In this document: positions 1 through 7,918 of the stretch, piece after piece | Layout: each line of letters begins with the position of its first letter | How positions within the stretch are numbered: position 1 is the stretch's first letter | Assembly (NCBI RefSeq): GCF_036248255.1 | Contig: NZ_CP109178.1 | Coordinates: 3,844,001-3,908,000, forward strand | From: Streptomyces sp. NBC_01717 | GTDB taxonomy: Bacteria; Actinomycetota; Actinomycetes; Streptomycetales; Streptomycetaceae | DNA length: 64,000 nucleotides | Direction of reading: 5' to 3' | Program-made: the position numbers and the translations under genes | Notes under the pieces: model-generated | Seen by the model: the letters and a program-made list of their open reading frames with translations, nothing else | Databases searched by the model: none | Told to the model about the DNA's origin: nothing

Positions 1-324
1 GTCGGCGGTCTCCACCCAGGCGTCCGGCTCGCCGCCCCCCGCCCACCGCTCATGCAGGAACTCGGTGATCTCCGGGAACTGATGCACCGGATACGTCTCG
101 TCGTCGGGGAACTCCTCCTCCCCCTCGGCCCGTTCACCCGCGTTCACCAGCACCCGCAGCCGCCCCGGCCCCCGCTCCCACACGGAGAGTGCGGCGAAGC
201 TGCCGCCCAGCGCCTGGCACGCCCCCAGCGCGGCCGCCCGCCAGGACTCCGGCGGGGTGTGCGCCGCCGCCATTGCCTGTGCAAGCGAAACCACGGCTCG
301 CAGCCGCGCATCATCACCACCCAT
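1..324 (-). CDS. GAF-domain protein, N-terminal part (runs off left edge)
   Basis: An ATG at 324 opens a reading frame that continues without a stop to base 1, so only the first 108 residues are visible. They read MGGDDARLRAVVSLAQAM and continue with a mixed alpha/beta pattern (AALGACQALGGSFAALSVWE, then RLRVLVNAGE). This is the usual start of a GAF sensory or signalling domain in Streptomyces. The C-terminal part, which would show any attached phosphatase, kinase or HTH domain, lies outside the window. The gene points away from the crotonase gene on its right and shares its strand. Codon use is normal for the region. The GAF call is a pattern match and the ligand is unknown. Confidence 0.65.
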   Translation of the reverse strand, partial: MGGDDARLRAVVSLAQAMAAAHTPPESWRAAALGACQALGGSFAALSVWERGPGRLRVLVNAGERAEGEEEFPDDETYPVHQFPEITEFLHERWAGGGEPDAWVETAD

Positions 325-326
325 CG

Positions 327-341
327 CTACATCTTATGTAG
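327..341. promoter_or_regulatory. 15-bp inverted repeat just upstream of the GAF gene start
   Basis: CTACAT-CTT-ATGTAG is a perfect 6-bp inverted repeat with a 3-base spacer. It lies 2 bases upstream of the ATG at 324, over the ribosome-binding region. It is AT-richer than its surroundings. It could be an operator for a dimeric repressor or a small mRNA hairpin that masks the start. No regulator is assigned. Confidence 0.35.
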
Positions 342-410
342 ATTTGCGAAGTCTTGATCAGTTTGAGGCATGGAAAGTTCCGCACTGCGCGTCGGAGCGG
401 TAACGCACCG

Positions 411-1223
411 TCACTCGCCGGGCCAGTTCGGCTTCCGCTTCTCGTTGAACGCGGCCACGCCCTCCGCCCGGTCCCCGGAGAAGGCCACCGACCGCCAGGC
501 CGCGTCCTCCACTTCCAGACCGGCCCGCAGATCGAGCCCGTGCCCGAGCCGCAGCGCACGCTTCGCGGCACGCAGGCCCACCGGCGAGTTGGCAGCGATC
601 CGCCCGGCGAGCGCCAGCGCCTGCGCCCGGTCCTGCCCCGCCTCCACCAGCTCGTCGACCAGACCCAATTCCCGCGCCTCGGCCGCCTCCACCCGGCGGG
701 CGGTGAAGACCAGCTCGGCAGCGCGTGCCGCCCCGATCCGGCGCGGCAGCAACTGCGTACCGCCGCCGCCCGGGATGACACCGACCGAGACCTCGGGCAG
801 GCCCACCACGGCCGTACGGTCGGCGACGATCAGATCGCAGGACAGCGCCAGCTCGAAGCCGCCGCCGAGCGCGAACCCGTGCACGGCGGCGACCGTCGGC
901 ATCGGCAGGTCGAGCACGCCGGTGTAGGCGGCGCGGGCGGTGGGCCGCTGGCGGACCAGCTCGGCGTCGGTGAACGAGTTCCGCTCCTTGAGATCCGCGC
1001 CCACGCAGAAGGCGCGGTCATGGCTGGAGGTGAGGACGGTGACCCGGACGTCCTGGTCGGCGGCGAGCGCGGCACAGGCGGCGCCGATCGAGCGGGCCAT
1101 GTCCGTGGACACGGCGTTCATGGCCTTGGGCCGGTCCAGGACCAGTTCGGCAACATGCTCCTGGCCCTCATGGACCCGTACGACGACGAACTCCCCGAAC
1201 CGCTGCTCGGACGTGACGGTCAT
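411..1223 (-). CDS. Enoyl-CoA hydratase/isomerase (crotonase family)
   Basis: This 270-residue protein has the normal length of a single-domain crotonase, which hydrates trans-2-enoyl-CoA in fatty-acid or branched-chain acid breakdown. The oxyanion-hole segment is CVGADLKE (73-80). Both catalytic acids expected in a true hydratase are present: Glu124 in GFALGGGFELAL and Glu144 in GLPEVSVGVIPGGGG. The C-terminal FNEKRKPNWPGE matches the usual family ending. The ATG at 1223 follows GGAGGGG at good spacing. An inverted repeat overlaps this leader, which suggests repression by a TetR-type acyl-CoA sensor. Substrate chain length cannot be told from the sequence. Confidence 0.9.
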   Translation of the reverse strand: MTVTSEQRFGEFVVVRVHEGQEHVAELVLDRPKAMNAVSTDMARSIGAACAALAADQDVRVTVLTSSHDRAFCVGADLKERNSFTDAELVRQRPTARAAYTGVLDLPMPTVAAVHGFALGGGFELALSCDLIVADRTAVVGLPEVSVGVIPGGGGTQLLPRRIGAARAAELVFTARRVEAAEARELGLVDELVEAGQDRAQALALAGRIAANSPVGLRAAKRALRLGHGLDLRAGLEVEDAAWRSVAFSGDRAEGVAAFNEKRKPNWPGE

Positions 1224-1233
1224 GGCTGCACCC

Positions 1234-1258
1234 CTCCGGTTAACGAGCGTTACCGGAG
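1234..1258. promoter_or_regulatory. Probable TetR-type operator in the crotonase leader
   Basis: The core TAACGAGCGTTA (1241-1252) is a 5-bp inverted repeat around a 2-base spacer. It is flanked by CTCCGG(T) on one side and CCGGAG on the other, so the dyad extends to about 25 bp. It lies directly upstream of the ribosome-binding site of the crotonase gene. The arrangement is typical of autoregulated or acyl-CoA-responsive TetR family sites, but the regulator is not known. Confidence 0.45.
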
Positions 1259-1291
1259 GATCCTAGGCCGCGCCCAGGGCAGGGACAGGCG

Positions 1292-2464
1292 TCAGGAGGC
1301 GCCTCGTCGCGCCAGCAGCCACGGTTCCACCACGCCGAGTCCGCGCACCGGCCGCTGCCACATCGGCTGCAGCCCGTACCGGTACTTCGGCACGACCAGC
1401 GGCTCCACACCCTCCGCGCGCTCCTTCTCGGCGGCCGCGGCCTCCTCCGCCGCCTGCGCCTCGGAGGCCGGGGCGTCGCCCGTGCGCGTCAGCTCCTCGG
1501 CGAAAGCGCCGTCCACCAGTACGGCGTCCTTCGGCGCTATCGACGTGAGCCGGCTGGCGAGGTTCACCGTCGTACCGAAGACATCGCCCATCCGGGTCGT
1601 GACCGTGCCGAACGCGATACCGACCCGCAGAGCCGGCATCGTCTCGTCCTGGGTCATCGCCTCTATCAGGCGCAGTGCGATCTCGGCCGCCGTGCCGGCG
1701 TCGTCGGCTGCGAAGAGAACCTCGTCGCCGAGGGTCTTGATGAGCCGGCCGCCGTGCGCGGCGACCAGGTCGGCGGAGGTCGTCTCGAACGCCTCGACGA
1801 GCTCGCCGAGCTCCTCCTCCTCCAGCCGGCGGGTGAGCCGGGTGAAACCGACCAGGTCCGCGAAGCCGACGGCGAGCCTGCGGTCGACCATCTCGTCGTC
1901 GTCCGCCGCCTGCACCACGCGGCCGGTCGCAGCGGCGAGCTGGCGCCGCCAGACGTAGATGAGGAACTCCTCCAGCTCGGGCAGGAGCAGCTCGACCAGC
2001 GGGTACGTGACCTCGGTGCGGGTCATGCCGGGCTCGGGCGGCTCGGTCAGACCCTCCAGGAAGGAGTCGATCTGCCACTCCGCCAGCCGGGCGGTGGTCT
2101 GCCCGGTGGACCGGGCGACCTGCACCGCCATCGGCTCGCTGAGCAGCCCGGCCTCGACGAGGCCCGCGAGCCGCCGCAGCGCCAGCACGTCCGCCTCGGT
2201 GAGCGCCTTGGCCTGCCCGATGTCGGCGAACCCCATGGCGCGCCAGAACCGGGACGCCAGGTCCATCGAGACTCCGGCGGTACGGGCCGCCTGGAACGGG
2301 GTGTAACGACGGTCGGCGCCCAGGATCAGCTGTTCCAGCCGGATCGCGAGGGGATCGTCGGTCGGTTCGGCCGTGTGGTCGACTTCGTGATGCGGTGTCG
2401 CGTGGACCGAGGGTTCCGGCGGGGGCTCCGCGCCCGTGCCGGAGGTCGTGTCGTCGACGGTCAC
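1292..2464 (-). CDS. cya: Class III adenylate cyclase with N-terminal regulatory domain
   Basis: This 390-residue cytosolic cyclase makes cAMP from ATP. The C-terminal catalytic domain (about 195-335) has the class III signature set: metal aspartates D203 (FADLVGFT) and D247 (TLGDE), adenine-selecting K243 and D294, and the transition-state residues N301 and R305 in GTTVNLASRL. A complete active site in one chain implies a homodimer. Residues 40-190 resemble the N-terminal regulatory module of mycobacterial Rv1264-type cyclases, which respond to pH; that similarity is from memory. The GTG at 2464 has AGGAGG upstream. The position next to birA and pccB matches the single cya locus of S. coelicolor. 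A charged Ala/Glu-rich insert lies at about 325-350. Confidence 0.9.
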   Translation of the reverse strand: MTVDDTTSGTGAEPPPEPSVHATPHHEVDHTAEPTDDPLAIRLEQLILGADRRYTPFQAARTAGVSMDLASRFWRAMGFADIGQAKALTEADVLALRRLAGLVEAGLLSEPMAVQVARSTGQTTARLAEWQIDSFLEGLTEPPEPGMTRTEVTYPLVELLLPELEEFLIYVWRRQLAAATGRVVQAADDDEMVDRRLAVGFADLVGFTRLTRRLEEEELGELVEAFETTSADLVAAHGGRLIKTLGDEVLFAADDAGTAAEIALRLIEAMTQDETMPALRVGIAFGTVTTRMGDVFGTTVNLASRLTSIAPKDAVLVDGAFAEELTRTGDAPASEAQAAEEAAAAEKERAEGVEPLVVPKYRYGLQPMWQRPVRGLGVVEPWLLARRGAS

Positions 2465-2559
2465 CAGCCGCCTCCTGCCCGTTCCCTGCGCACTGCCCTG
2501 CCGATCTGTCGGTGGATCGCCTCAACGATACGGCAGATGTGCGCTACCTCACGTCCTTA

Positions 2560-3106
2560 GGGCACCCCGGTACGGGGTCGGCCGGGGGCAGGGGCCGTGG
2601 GAGGTGCTCTCCGGTGGGTGGTTTCCACGGGACAGAGGTCCGAGGGCACCCAGGGCACCCCGGTACGGGGTGCGCCGGGGGCAGGAGCCGTGAGGGGTGC
2701 TCTCCGGTGGGTGGTTTCCACGGGACAGAGGTCCGAGGGTGCCCGGAGGACGACCGGGTCGCGGGCCCGGTACGCGGGATGTACGGCCCGTGAGGGCTTC
2801 CAGGGGGCGGCGGCCGAGCGCCCGGGGAACAAGCCGGGGCGCGGGCCCGGTACGCCGGCGCAGGGCCCCTGAGGGCCTCCATGGGGCGGACTGACGCCCG
2901 GGGGGAAAGCCGGGGGCAACGGGGCCCTGCACGCGGGCGTACGGCCTGTGGGGGGCTTCCACGGGGCAGGGAGCCGTGGGCCCGGGGGACAGCCGGGCGC
3001 GGGCTCGGTGCGCGGGGGTGCAGGGCCTGTGAAGGTTTCTGTGCGGCGGCGGCCTGAGCACCCGGGGGAACAGCCGGGCGCGGGGCCGGTGCACGGGCCC
3101 GTGGCT
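2560..3106. repeat. Degenerate tandem-repeat block between cya and birA
   Basis: This non-coding stretch of about 545 bp is built from roughly six imperfect units. The first two start at 2560 and 2653 (period 93 bp). They share GGGCACCCCGGTACGGGGT and TGCTCTCCGGTGGGTGG, then TTTCCACGGGACAGAGGTCC. Later units have a period of about 80 bp (for example GCGGGCCCGGTACGC at 2761 and again at 2841). They keep the elements GGGCTTCCA, GGGGCGG and GCCCGGGGGAACAGCCGGG in more diverged form. Open frames through the block exist on both strands only because of the GC bias. It lies just downstream of birA (minus strand) and upstream of cya. Confidence 0.8.
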
Positions 3107-3973
3107 CTAGGTGAGGCCGCCTTCCGCGTCCCGTAGATGCACGATGTCGCCCGCCGACACCGGTTCCTGCAGGCCGTCGGCCGTGGACAGGATCAGGCGG
3201 CCGTCACCGTCGATCGCCACCGCCTCCCCGACGAGCGAACGGTCGCCGGGCAACTGGGCCCGTACCGTCCTGCCCAGCGTCGCGCAGCCCGCCGCGTACG
3301 CCGCCTGCAGGCCGCTCTCTGCCGCGTCCCCGCCGGCCGCGCGCCACTCGACGTACCAGTGGTCCAGTGAGCGCAGTACGCCGCGCAGCAGCGTCTCCCG
3401 GTCGGTGGAGACCGCGCCGGCCAGGGCGAGCGAGGCCGCCGTCGGGGCGGGCAGTTCGGTCGCGCGGAGGGTGACGTTGAGGCCGATGCCGATGACGACG
3501 CCGTCCCCGGCTCGCTCGGCGAGGATGCCGCCCGCCTTGCGTTCCTCGCCCTCCACGGTGACCAGCAGGTCGTTGGGCCATTTCAGTGACGTGTCGACGC
3601 CCGCGGCCCGCGCCAGCCCGGTCGCGGTCGCGACCCCGGCGAGCAGCGGCAGCCAGCCCCACCGGTGGACCGGCACGTCGTCGCCGGGGGTCAGGTAGAC
3701 GGAGAAGAACAGGCCCGAGCGGGCGGGCGCCGTCCAGGTGCGGTCGAGGCGGCCACGGCCCGCGGTCTGCTCCTCGGCGACCAGAACCGTGCCCTCGGTC
3801 AGCCCCGCCGCACGCGCCGCGAGGTCCGTGTTGGTGGACCCGGTGACGTTCACGACGTCGAGCGAGGTCCACAGCCCGCCCGGCCGCAGCAGCCCGCGGC
3901 GCAGCGCGGGGACGTTCAGGGGCGGCCGGTCCAGGTCCGACCAGCGGTTCGGTGACGCATCCGAAGGTGTCAT
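3107..3973 (-). CDS. birA: Biotin--[biotin carboxyl-carrier protein] ligase
   Basis: The 288-residue protein attaches biotin to the BCCP domains of carboxylases such as the alpha chain encoded at 8795. It carries the biotinyl-AMP motif GRGRLDRTW (72-80), KWPNDLL (131-137) and the GIGLNV strand, followed by the small C-terminal SH3-like domain. No N-terminal helix-turn-helix is present, so it is a monofunctional ligase and not the E. coli type repressor. I chose the ATG at 3973 because AGGGTGG precedes it by 5 bases; an in-frame GTG at 3982 would add three residues. The IS element begins only 14 bases upstream of this start, so the native promoter region has been moved away by 938 bp. Confidence 0.9.
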   Translation of the reverse strand: MTPSDASPNRWSDLDRPPLNVPALRRGLLRPGGLWTSLDVVNVTGSTNTDLAARAAGLTEGTVLVAEEQTAGRGRLDRTWTAPARSGLFFSVYLTPGDDVPVHRWGWLPLLAGVATATGLARAAGVDTSLKWPNDLLVTVEGEERKAGGILAERAGDGVVIGIGLNVTLRATELPAPTAASLALAGAVSTDRETLLRGVLRSLDHWYVEWRAAGGDAAESGLQAAYAAGCATLGRTVRAQLPGDRSLVGEAVAIDGDGRLILSTADGLQEPVSAGDIVHLRDAEGGLT

Positions 3974-4030
3974 GCAAGCCACCCTAGGACGTGTTTGAGA
4001 TGTTGATCAAGGTCGTGAAATGATCTTCAG

Positions 4031-4378
4031 ATGTCTCGTGGCGATCTGACGGATGCGCAGTGGGAGCGGCTGGAAGCGGTGTTGCCGCCGATACCGAAGA
4101 TGGGTCGACCTCCGAGGGATCGGCGGCAGGTGTTCGACGGGATCTGGTGGCGGGCCCGGACCGGCTCGCCTTGGAGGGATCTGCCCGAGCGATACGGCCC
4201 CTGGGAGACCGCGTATGCGGTGTTCCGACGGTGGCAGATCGACGAAACATGGGCCCGCGTCCTGAAGAAGTTGCAGGTCAAGGCAGATGCGGATGGGATC
4301 ATCGAGTGGGAGGTCTCGGTCGACTCCACCGTCTGCCGGGCTCACCAGCACGCCGCCGGGGCCCGCAAAAGGGGCTGA
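4031..4378 (+). CDS. IS5-family transposase, N-terminal frame (OrfA)
   Basis: This 115-residue frame carries the N-terminal DUF4096-like region (LTDAQWERLEAVLPP, GIWWRARTGSPWRDLPERYG) and the first catalytic aspartate in VSVDSTVCRAH. It ends at TGA 4376-4378, immediately after an A4G4 run at 4367-4374. The remainder of the catalytic domain continues in the next frame, so a +1 (or -2) shift at the run would give a full transposase of about 290 residues. It is either programmed frameshifting or a disabling mutation. Confidence 0.8.
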   Translation: MSRGDLTDAQWERLEAVLPPIPKMGRPPRDRRQVFDGIWWRARTGSPWRDLPERYGPWETAYAVFRRWQIDETWARVLKKLQVKADADGIIEWEVSVDSTVCRAHQHAAGARKRG

Positions 4379-4907
4379 CGATCCGGGCCGGACGCGTCCG
4401 AACGGCCTCGCGGCCGAGCCGGACGACCACGGCCTGGGACGCTCGCGCGGCGGACTGACCACCAAGATTCACCTCGCCGTCGACGCCTCCTTCCACGTCC
4501 TCGCTGCCGTCATCACCGCCGGCCAACGAGGCGACGCGCCCGCCTTCGAGCAGGTGATGGACCGAATTCGTGTCCCCCGGATCAGCGGTGGACGCCCCCG
4601 CACCCGGCCCGGACATGTGCTTGCCGACCGGGCGTACTCCTCCCGTCAGATTCGCTCCTACCTGCGCAAACGCGGGATCGCGCACACCATCCCGGAGAAG
4701 CGAGACCAGGCCGGACACCGACTCCGCCGCGGTTCCGCCGGAGGCCGTCCGCCCGGCTTCGACCGCGAAATGTACAAGCGCAGGCACAAAGTCGAGTGCC
4801 GGATCGGCCTTCTGAAGCAGGCGAGAGGCGTTGCGACCAGGTACGACAAGCTCGCCGTCCGCTACGAGTCGACCGTCCAACTCACCCTCATACGGCAGGC
4901 GCTGTGA
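4287..4907 (+). CDS. IS5-family transposase, C-terminal frame (OrfB)
   Basis: The frame is open from 4287, but meaningful similarity begins near the A4G4 run at 4367. It supplies GLTTKIHLAVDA, the second catalytic aspartate in HVLADRAYSS, and the catalytic glutamate in YKRRHKVECRIGLLKQ, completing the DDE triad begun in OrfA. The segment upstream of the overlap is probably not translated alone. The stop at 4907 lies 18 bases inside the right end of the element. Confidence 0.75.
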   Translation: MRMGSSSGRSRSTPPSAGLTSTPPGPAKGADDPGRTRPNGLAAEPDDHGLGRSRGGLTTKIHLAVDASFHVLAAVITAGQRGDAPAFEQVMDRIRVPRISGGRPRTRPGHVLADRAYSSRQIRSYLRKRGIAHTIPEKRDQAGHRLRRGSAGGRPPGFDREMYKRRHKVECRIGLLKQARGVATRYDKLAVRYESTVQLTLIRQAL

Positions 4908-5116
4908 CCACATCTCAAACACGTCCTAGGTGTGGCAAACGACGCACTGCCGAACGGTATCCGCGCCGATACGCTACGGATCAGTAGCCATTCAGAACCT
5001 GATCGGCAGCTGCCGGACCGGCCGTCGTCGCGCACGCACCGCGCACGCGGCCTCGCACGCAGCCGTAGAACCCACCAGTCAGTCGTCCCCGTGACCAGGC
5101 AGGGAGCCGCCACCCG

Positions 5117-6709
5117 ATGTCCGAGCCGGAAGAGATCGACATCCACACCACCGCGGGCAAGATCGCGGACCTGCAGCGCCGTATCGACGAGGCCACGCAC
5201 GCCGGTTCCGCACGCGCAGTGGAAAAGCAGCACGCCAAGGGCAAGTTGACCGCCCGCGAGCGGGTGGATCTCCTGCTCGACGAGGGTTCCTTCGTGGAGC
5301 TCGACGAGTTCGCCCGGCACCGCTCCACCAACTTCGGCATCGAGAAGAACCGCCCGTACGGAGACGGTGTCGTCACTGGCTACGGCACGGTCGACGGCCG
5401 CCCCGTCTGCGTGTACTCGCAGGACTTCACCATCTTCGGCGGCTCGCTCGGCGAGGTCTACGGTGAGAAAATCGTCAAGGTGATGGACTTCGCGCTGAAG
5501 ACCGGCTGCCCGGTCATCGGCATCAACGACGGCGGCGGCGCCCGTATCCAGGAAGGTGTCGTGGCGCTCGGCCTGTTCGCCGAGATCTTCCGCCGCAATG
5601 TGCACGCCTCGGGTGTCGTCCCGCAGATCTCGCTGATCGTCGGACCGTGCGCGGGCGGCGCGGTCTACTCCCCCGCGATCACCGACTTCACGGTCATGGT
5701 CGACCAGACCTCGCACATGTTCATCACCGGTCCCGATGTCATCAAGACCGTCACCGGCGAGGACGTCGGCTTCGAGGAGCTGGGCGGAGCCCGGACGCAC
5801 AACACCACCTCGGGTGTGGCGCATCACATGGCGGGCGACGAGAAGGACGCCATCGAGTACGTCAAGTCACTGCTGTCGTACCTCCCGTCGAACAACCTCT
5901 CCGAGGCGCCCGCGTTCCCGGAGGAGGCGGATCTCGCGACGACCGACGAGGACCGTGAGCTCGACACCCTCATTCCGGACTCGGCGAACCAGCCGTACGA
6001 CATGCACACCGCGATCGAGCATGTGCTCGACGACGGCGAGTTCCTGGAGACGCAGGCCCTGTTCGCGCCGAACATCATCACCGGCTTCGGGCGTGTCGAG
6101 GGCTACCCCGTCGGCATCGTCGCCAACCAGCCGATGCAGTTCGCGGGCTGTCTGGACATCAACGCGAGCGAGAAGGCCGCACGCTTCGTCCGTACCTGCG
6201 ACGCCTTCAACGTGCCGGTGCTGACCTTCGTCGACGTCCCCGGCTTCCTGCCCGGCGTCGACCAGGAGTACGGCGGCATCATCCGGCGCGGCGCCAAGCT
6301 GATCTACGCGTACGCGGAGGCGACCGTCCCGCTGATCACGGTGATCACCCGCAAGGCGTTCGGCGGCGCCTACGACGTCATGGGCTCCAAGCACCTGGGC
6401 GCGGACATCAACGTCGCCTGGCCGACCGCCCAGATCGCCGTGATGGGCGCGCAGGGCGCGGTGAACATCCTGCACCGCCGCACCATCGCGGCCGTCACGG
6501 ACCCCGACGAGGCGGAGGCGACCCGCGCCGAGTTGATCGCCGACTACGAGGACACGCTGCTCAATCCGTACGTGGCGGCCGAGCGCGGCTACGTCGACGC
6601 GGTGATCATGCCGTCCGACACCCGGGCGCACGTGGTGAAGGGCCTGCGTCAGCTGCGCACGAAGCGGGAATCACTGCCGCCGAAGAAGCACGGCAACATC
6701 CCTCTCTAG
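5117..6709 (+). CDS. pccB: Propionyl-CoA carboxylase beta (carboxyltransferase) subunit
   Basis: This 530-residue carboxyltransferase moves CO2 from carboxybiotin to propionyl-CoA to give (S)-methylmalonyl-CoA, a polyketide extender and odd-chain fatty acid intermediate. It has the two crotonase-like halves, with oxyanion motifs [10 protein letters not shown] and, in the C-terminal half, [13 protein letters not shown]. The aspartate in GAYDVM (about residue 420) corresponds to the residue known in S. coelicolor PccB (Asp422) to favour propionyl-CoA over acetyl-CoA. The ATG at 5117 follows GGGAG. The small epsilon gene follows after 14 bp, and the matching biotinylated alpha chain is at 8795. 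The IS insertion lies 190 bp upstream. Confidence 0.95.
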   Translation: MSEPEEIDIHTTAGKIADLQRRIDEATHAGSARAVEKQHAKGKLTARERVDLLLDEGSFVELDEFARHRSTNFGIEKNRPYGDGVVTGYGTVDGRPVCVYSQDFTIFGGSLGEVYGEKIVKVMDFALKTGCPVIGINDGGGARIQEGVVALGLFAEIFRRNVHASGVVPQISLIVGPCAGGAVYSPAITDFTVMVDQTSHMFITGPDVIKTVTGEDVGFEELGGARTHNTTSGVAHHMAGDEKDAIEYVKSLLSYLPSNNLSEAPAFPEEADLATTDEDRELDTLIPDSANQPYDMHTAIEHVLDDGEFLETQALFAPNIITGFGRVEGYPVGIVANQPMQFAGCLDINASEKAARFVRTCDAFNVPVLTFVDVPGFLPGVDQEYGGIIRRGAKLIYAYAEATVPLITVITRKAFGGAYDVMGSKHLGADINVAWPTAQIAVMGAQGAVNILHRRTIAAVTDPDEAEATRAELIADYEDTLLNPYVAAERGYVDAVIMPSDTRAHVVKGLRQLRTKRESLPPKKHGNIPL

Positions 6710-6723
6710 AAAGGGTTCTGACC

Positions 6724-6930
6724 ATGATCAAGGTCGTACGGGGCAACCCGACCCCGGAGGAGCTGGCTGCCGCACTGGCGGTCGTCCAGGCGCGCGCCGC
6801 GGCGACGGCCGCTGTGTCGTCCGGCGCGCCGGCGCTGCCCGAGCAGTGGTCCGACCCGGGCCGAATCGCCCGGCAGGACCGGCCTCGACCGGGCCCGCGG
6901 GCCTGGGCACGGACGTACTGGCCCGTTTAG
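6724..6930 (+). CDS. pccE: Acyl-CoA carboxylase epsilon subunit
   Basis: The 68-residue protein begins MIKVVRGNPTPEELAAALAVV, the hallmark of actinobacterial epsilon subunits. These bind the alpha and beta chains and raise carboxylase activity. The tail is Pro/Arg-rich and disordered, ending WARTYWPV. It starts 14 bp after pccB, with AAAGGG ahead of the ATG at 6724, so it is translated from the same mRNA. A strong hairpin terminator follows. The name accE is used as well. Confidence 0.9.
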   Translation: MIKVVRGNPTPEELAAALAVVQARAAATAAVSSGAPALPEQWSDPGRIARQDRPRPGPRAWARTYWPV

Positions 6931-6968
6931 CGCTCGGCGGCCCGGCCGTCCGTTCGCACCGCGTCCTC

Positions 6969-7002
6969 GGAGGCCCGGACCCCCTGGTGGGTCCGGGCCT
7001 CC
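6969..7002 (+). terminator. Terminator hairpin after pccB-pccE
   Basis: GGAGGCCCGGACC (6969-6981) pairs perfectly with GGTCCGGGCCTCC (6990-7002) across an 8-base loop. There is no long T run, as is usual in Streptomyces. It closes the pccB-pccE unit. Confidence 0.8.
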
Positions 7003-7098
7003 GTCGTGTCTCCGCGCAGCGATCCGGTCCGTACGCATCAGGGCGGCTGAGTATTCGTACTCAGGCGCCGTGGCGGCGGCCGCAGCAGGATCGGGACC

Positions 7099-7227
7099 AT
7101 GCTGTGGTCCGATCCCGAGAACAAGCCCCCCAAAGAGCTGCGCGACGCCCAGGACATGATGCGGCGCGTGTGGCTGGTGCTTGCGCTCGCCATGGTGGTC
7201 GCGATGTTCGTGCTGGGCACACGCTGA
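7099..7227 (+). CDS. Small single-pass membrane protein, 42 residues
   Basis: ATG at 7099 gives a 42-residue product: a polar start [20 protein letters not shown], then a basic RR pair and one membrane segment, [17 protein letters not shown] (about 24-40). AGCAGGATCGGGACC upstream offers a weak ribosome-binding site. The hydrophilic/hydrophobic layout and the position between pccE and maf make it likely to be a real small gene and not chance. Function is unknown. Confidence 0.6.
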   Translation: MLWSDPENKPPKELRDAQDMMRRVWLVLALAMVVAMFVLGTR

Positions 7228-7300
7228 GGCGCCCCCGGCGTCCGCCCGTCCTGCGGACGCGTGGTCCCCCGCCGCGCCGGGCCCTTCTACGATGGCCGGT

Positions 7301-7903
7301 ATGACTGATCAGCGCCGTCTCGTACTCGCCTCCGCCTCACCCGCCCGCCTCAGCCTGCTGCGCCAGGCCGGGTTCGCGCCGGAGGCGATCGTCAGCGGGG
7401 TGGACGAGGACGCGCTGTCCGCCCCCACACCGGCCGAGCTGGCGCTGGTGCTCGCCGAGGCCAAGGCCGCCACCGTGGCCGCCCGCCCCGCGGTCGCGGG
7501 CGCCCTGGTCATCGGATGCGACTCGGTCCTGGAGCTCGACGGCGAGGCGCTCGGCAAGCCGGCCGACAGCGAGGAGGCCACCGCCCGCTGGAAGTCCATG
7601 CGCGGCCGGGCCGGGATCCTGCAGACCGGCCACAGCGTCATCGACACCGCGACCGGGCGCACCGTCTCCGCGACCGCGTCCACCGTCGTCCGTTTCGGCG
7701 AACCGACGGACGCCGAGATCGCCGCCTACGTCGCCTCGGGCGAGCCCCTCCATGTCGCGGGCGCCTTCACCCTGGACGGCCGCTCGGCCCCGTTCATCGA
7801 CTCCATCGAGGGCGACCACGGAAACGTCATCGGGCTCTCGCTGCCGCTGCTGCGCCGGCTCCTCGGCGAACTGGGACTCTCCGTCACCGACTTGTGGGTC
7901 TGA
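7301..7903 (+). CDS. Maf-family nucleoside triphosphate pyrophosphatase
   Basis: This 200-residue protein is of the Maf/HAM1-like superfamily that hydrolyses non-canonical or selected NTPs (dTTP, UTP and modified bases) to NMP and PPi. It shows the N-terminal [12 protein letters not shown], the invariant [20 protein letters not shown] and the [17 protein letters not shown] ending. I chose the ATG at 7301; a second in-frame ATG at 7292 would add three residues (MAG), and the open frame further upstream is not coding in character. The Maf gene lies between the small membrane protein and the alpha-chain carboxylase, as in other streptomycetes. Confidence 0.88.
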   Translation: MTDQRRLVLASASPARLSLLRQAGFAPEAIVSGVDEDALSAPTPAELALVLAEAKAATVAARPAVAGALVIGCDSVLELDGEALGKPADSEEATARWKSMRGRAGILQTGHSVIDTATGRTVSATASTVVRFGEPTDAEIAAYVASGEPLHVAGAFTLDGRSAPFIDSIEGDHGNVIGLSLPLLRRLLGELGLSVTDLWV

Positions 7904-7918
7904 CTACCCACGAACGGG

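Larger units (their letters stand above)
3988..4925 (+). mobile_element. IS5-family insertion sequence with CTAG target duplication
   Basis: The element is 938 bp long. Its ends are perfect 16-bp inverted repeats, GACGTGTTTGAGATGT at 3988-4003 and its complement at 4910-4925. It is flanked by direct CTAG copies at 3984-3987 and 4926-4929, the YTAR-type 4-bp duplication usual for the IS5 family. It encodes a DDE transposase in two overlapping frames on the plus strand. The perfect ends and intact duplication point to a recent insertion. Removing it and one CTAG rebuilds a short birA/pccB divergent spacer. Confidence 0.9.

Noticed and set aside
2549..3094. Open frames of 60-180 codons through the tandem-repeat block
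   Set aside because: They occur on both strands and in several frames of a GC-rich repeat, are Pro/Arg/Gly-rich, and have no ribosome-binding site.
2560..3106. CRISPR array
   Set aside because: The units are contiguous and degenerate with no unique spacers and no conserved 24-37 bp repeat, and no cas gene is present.
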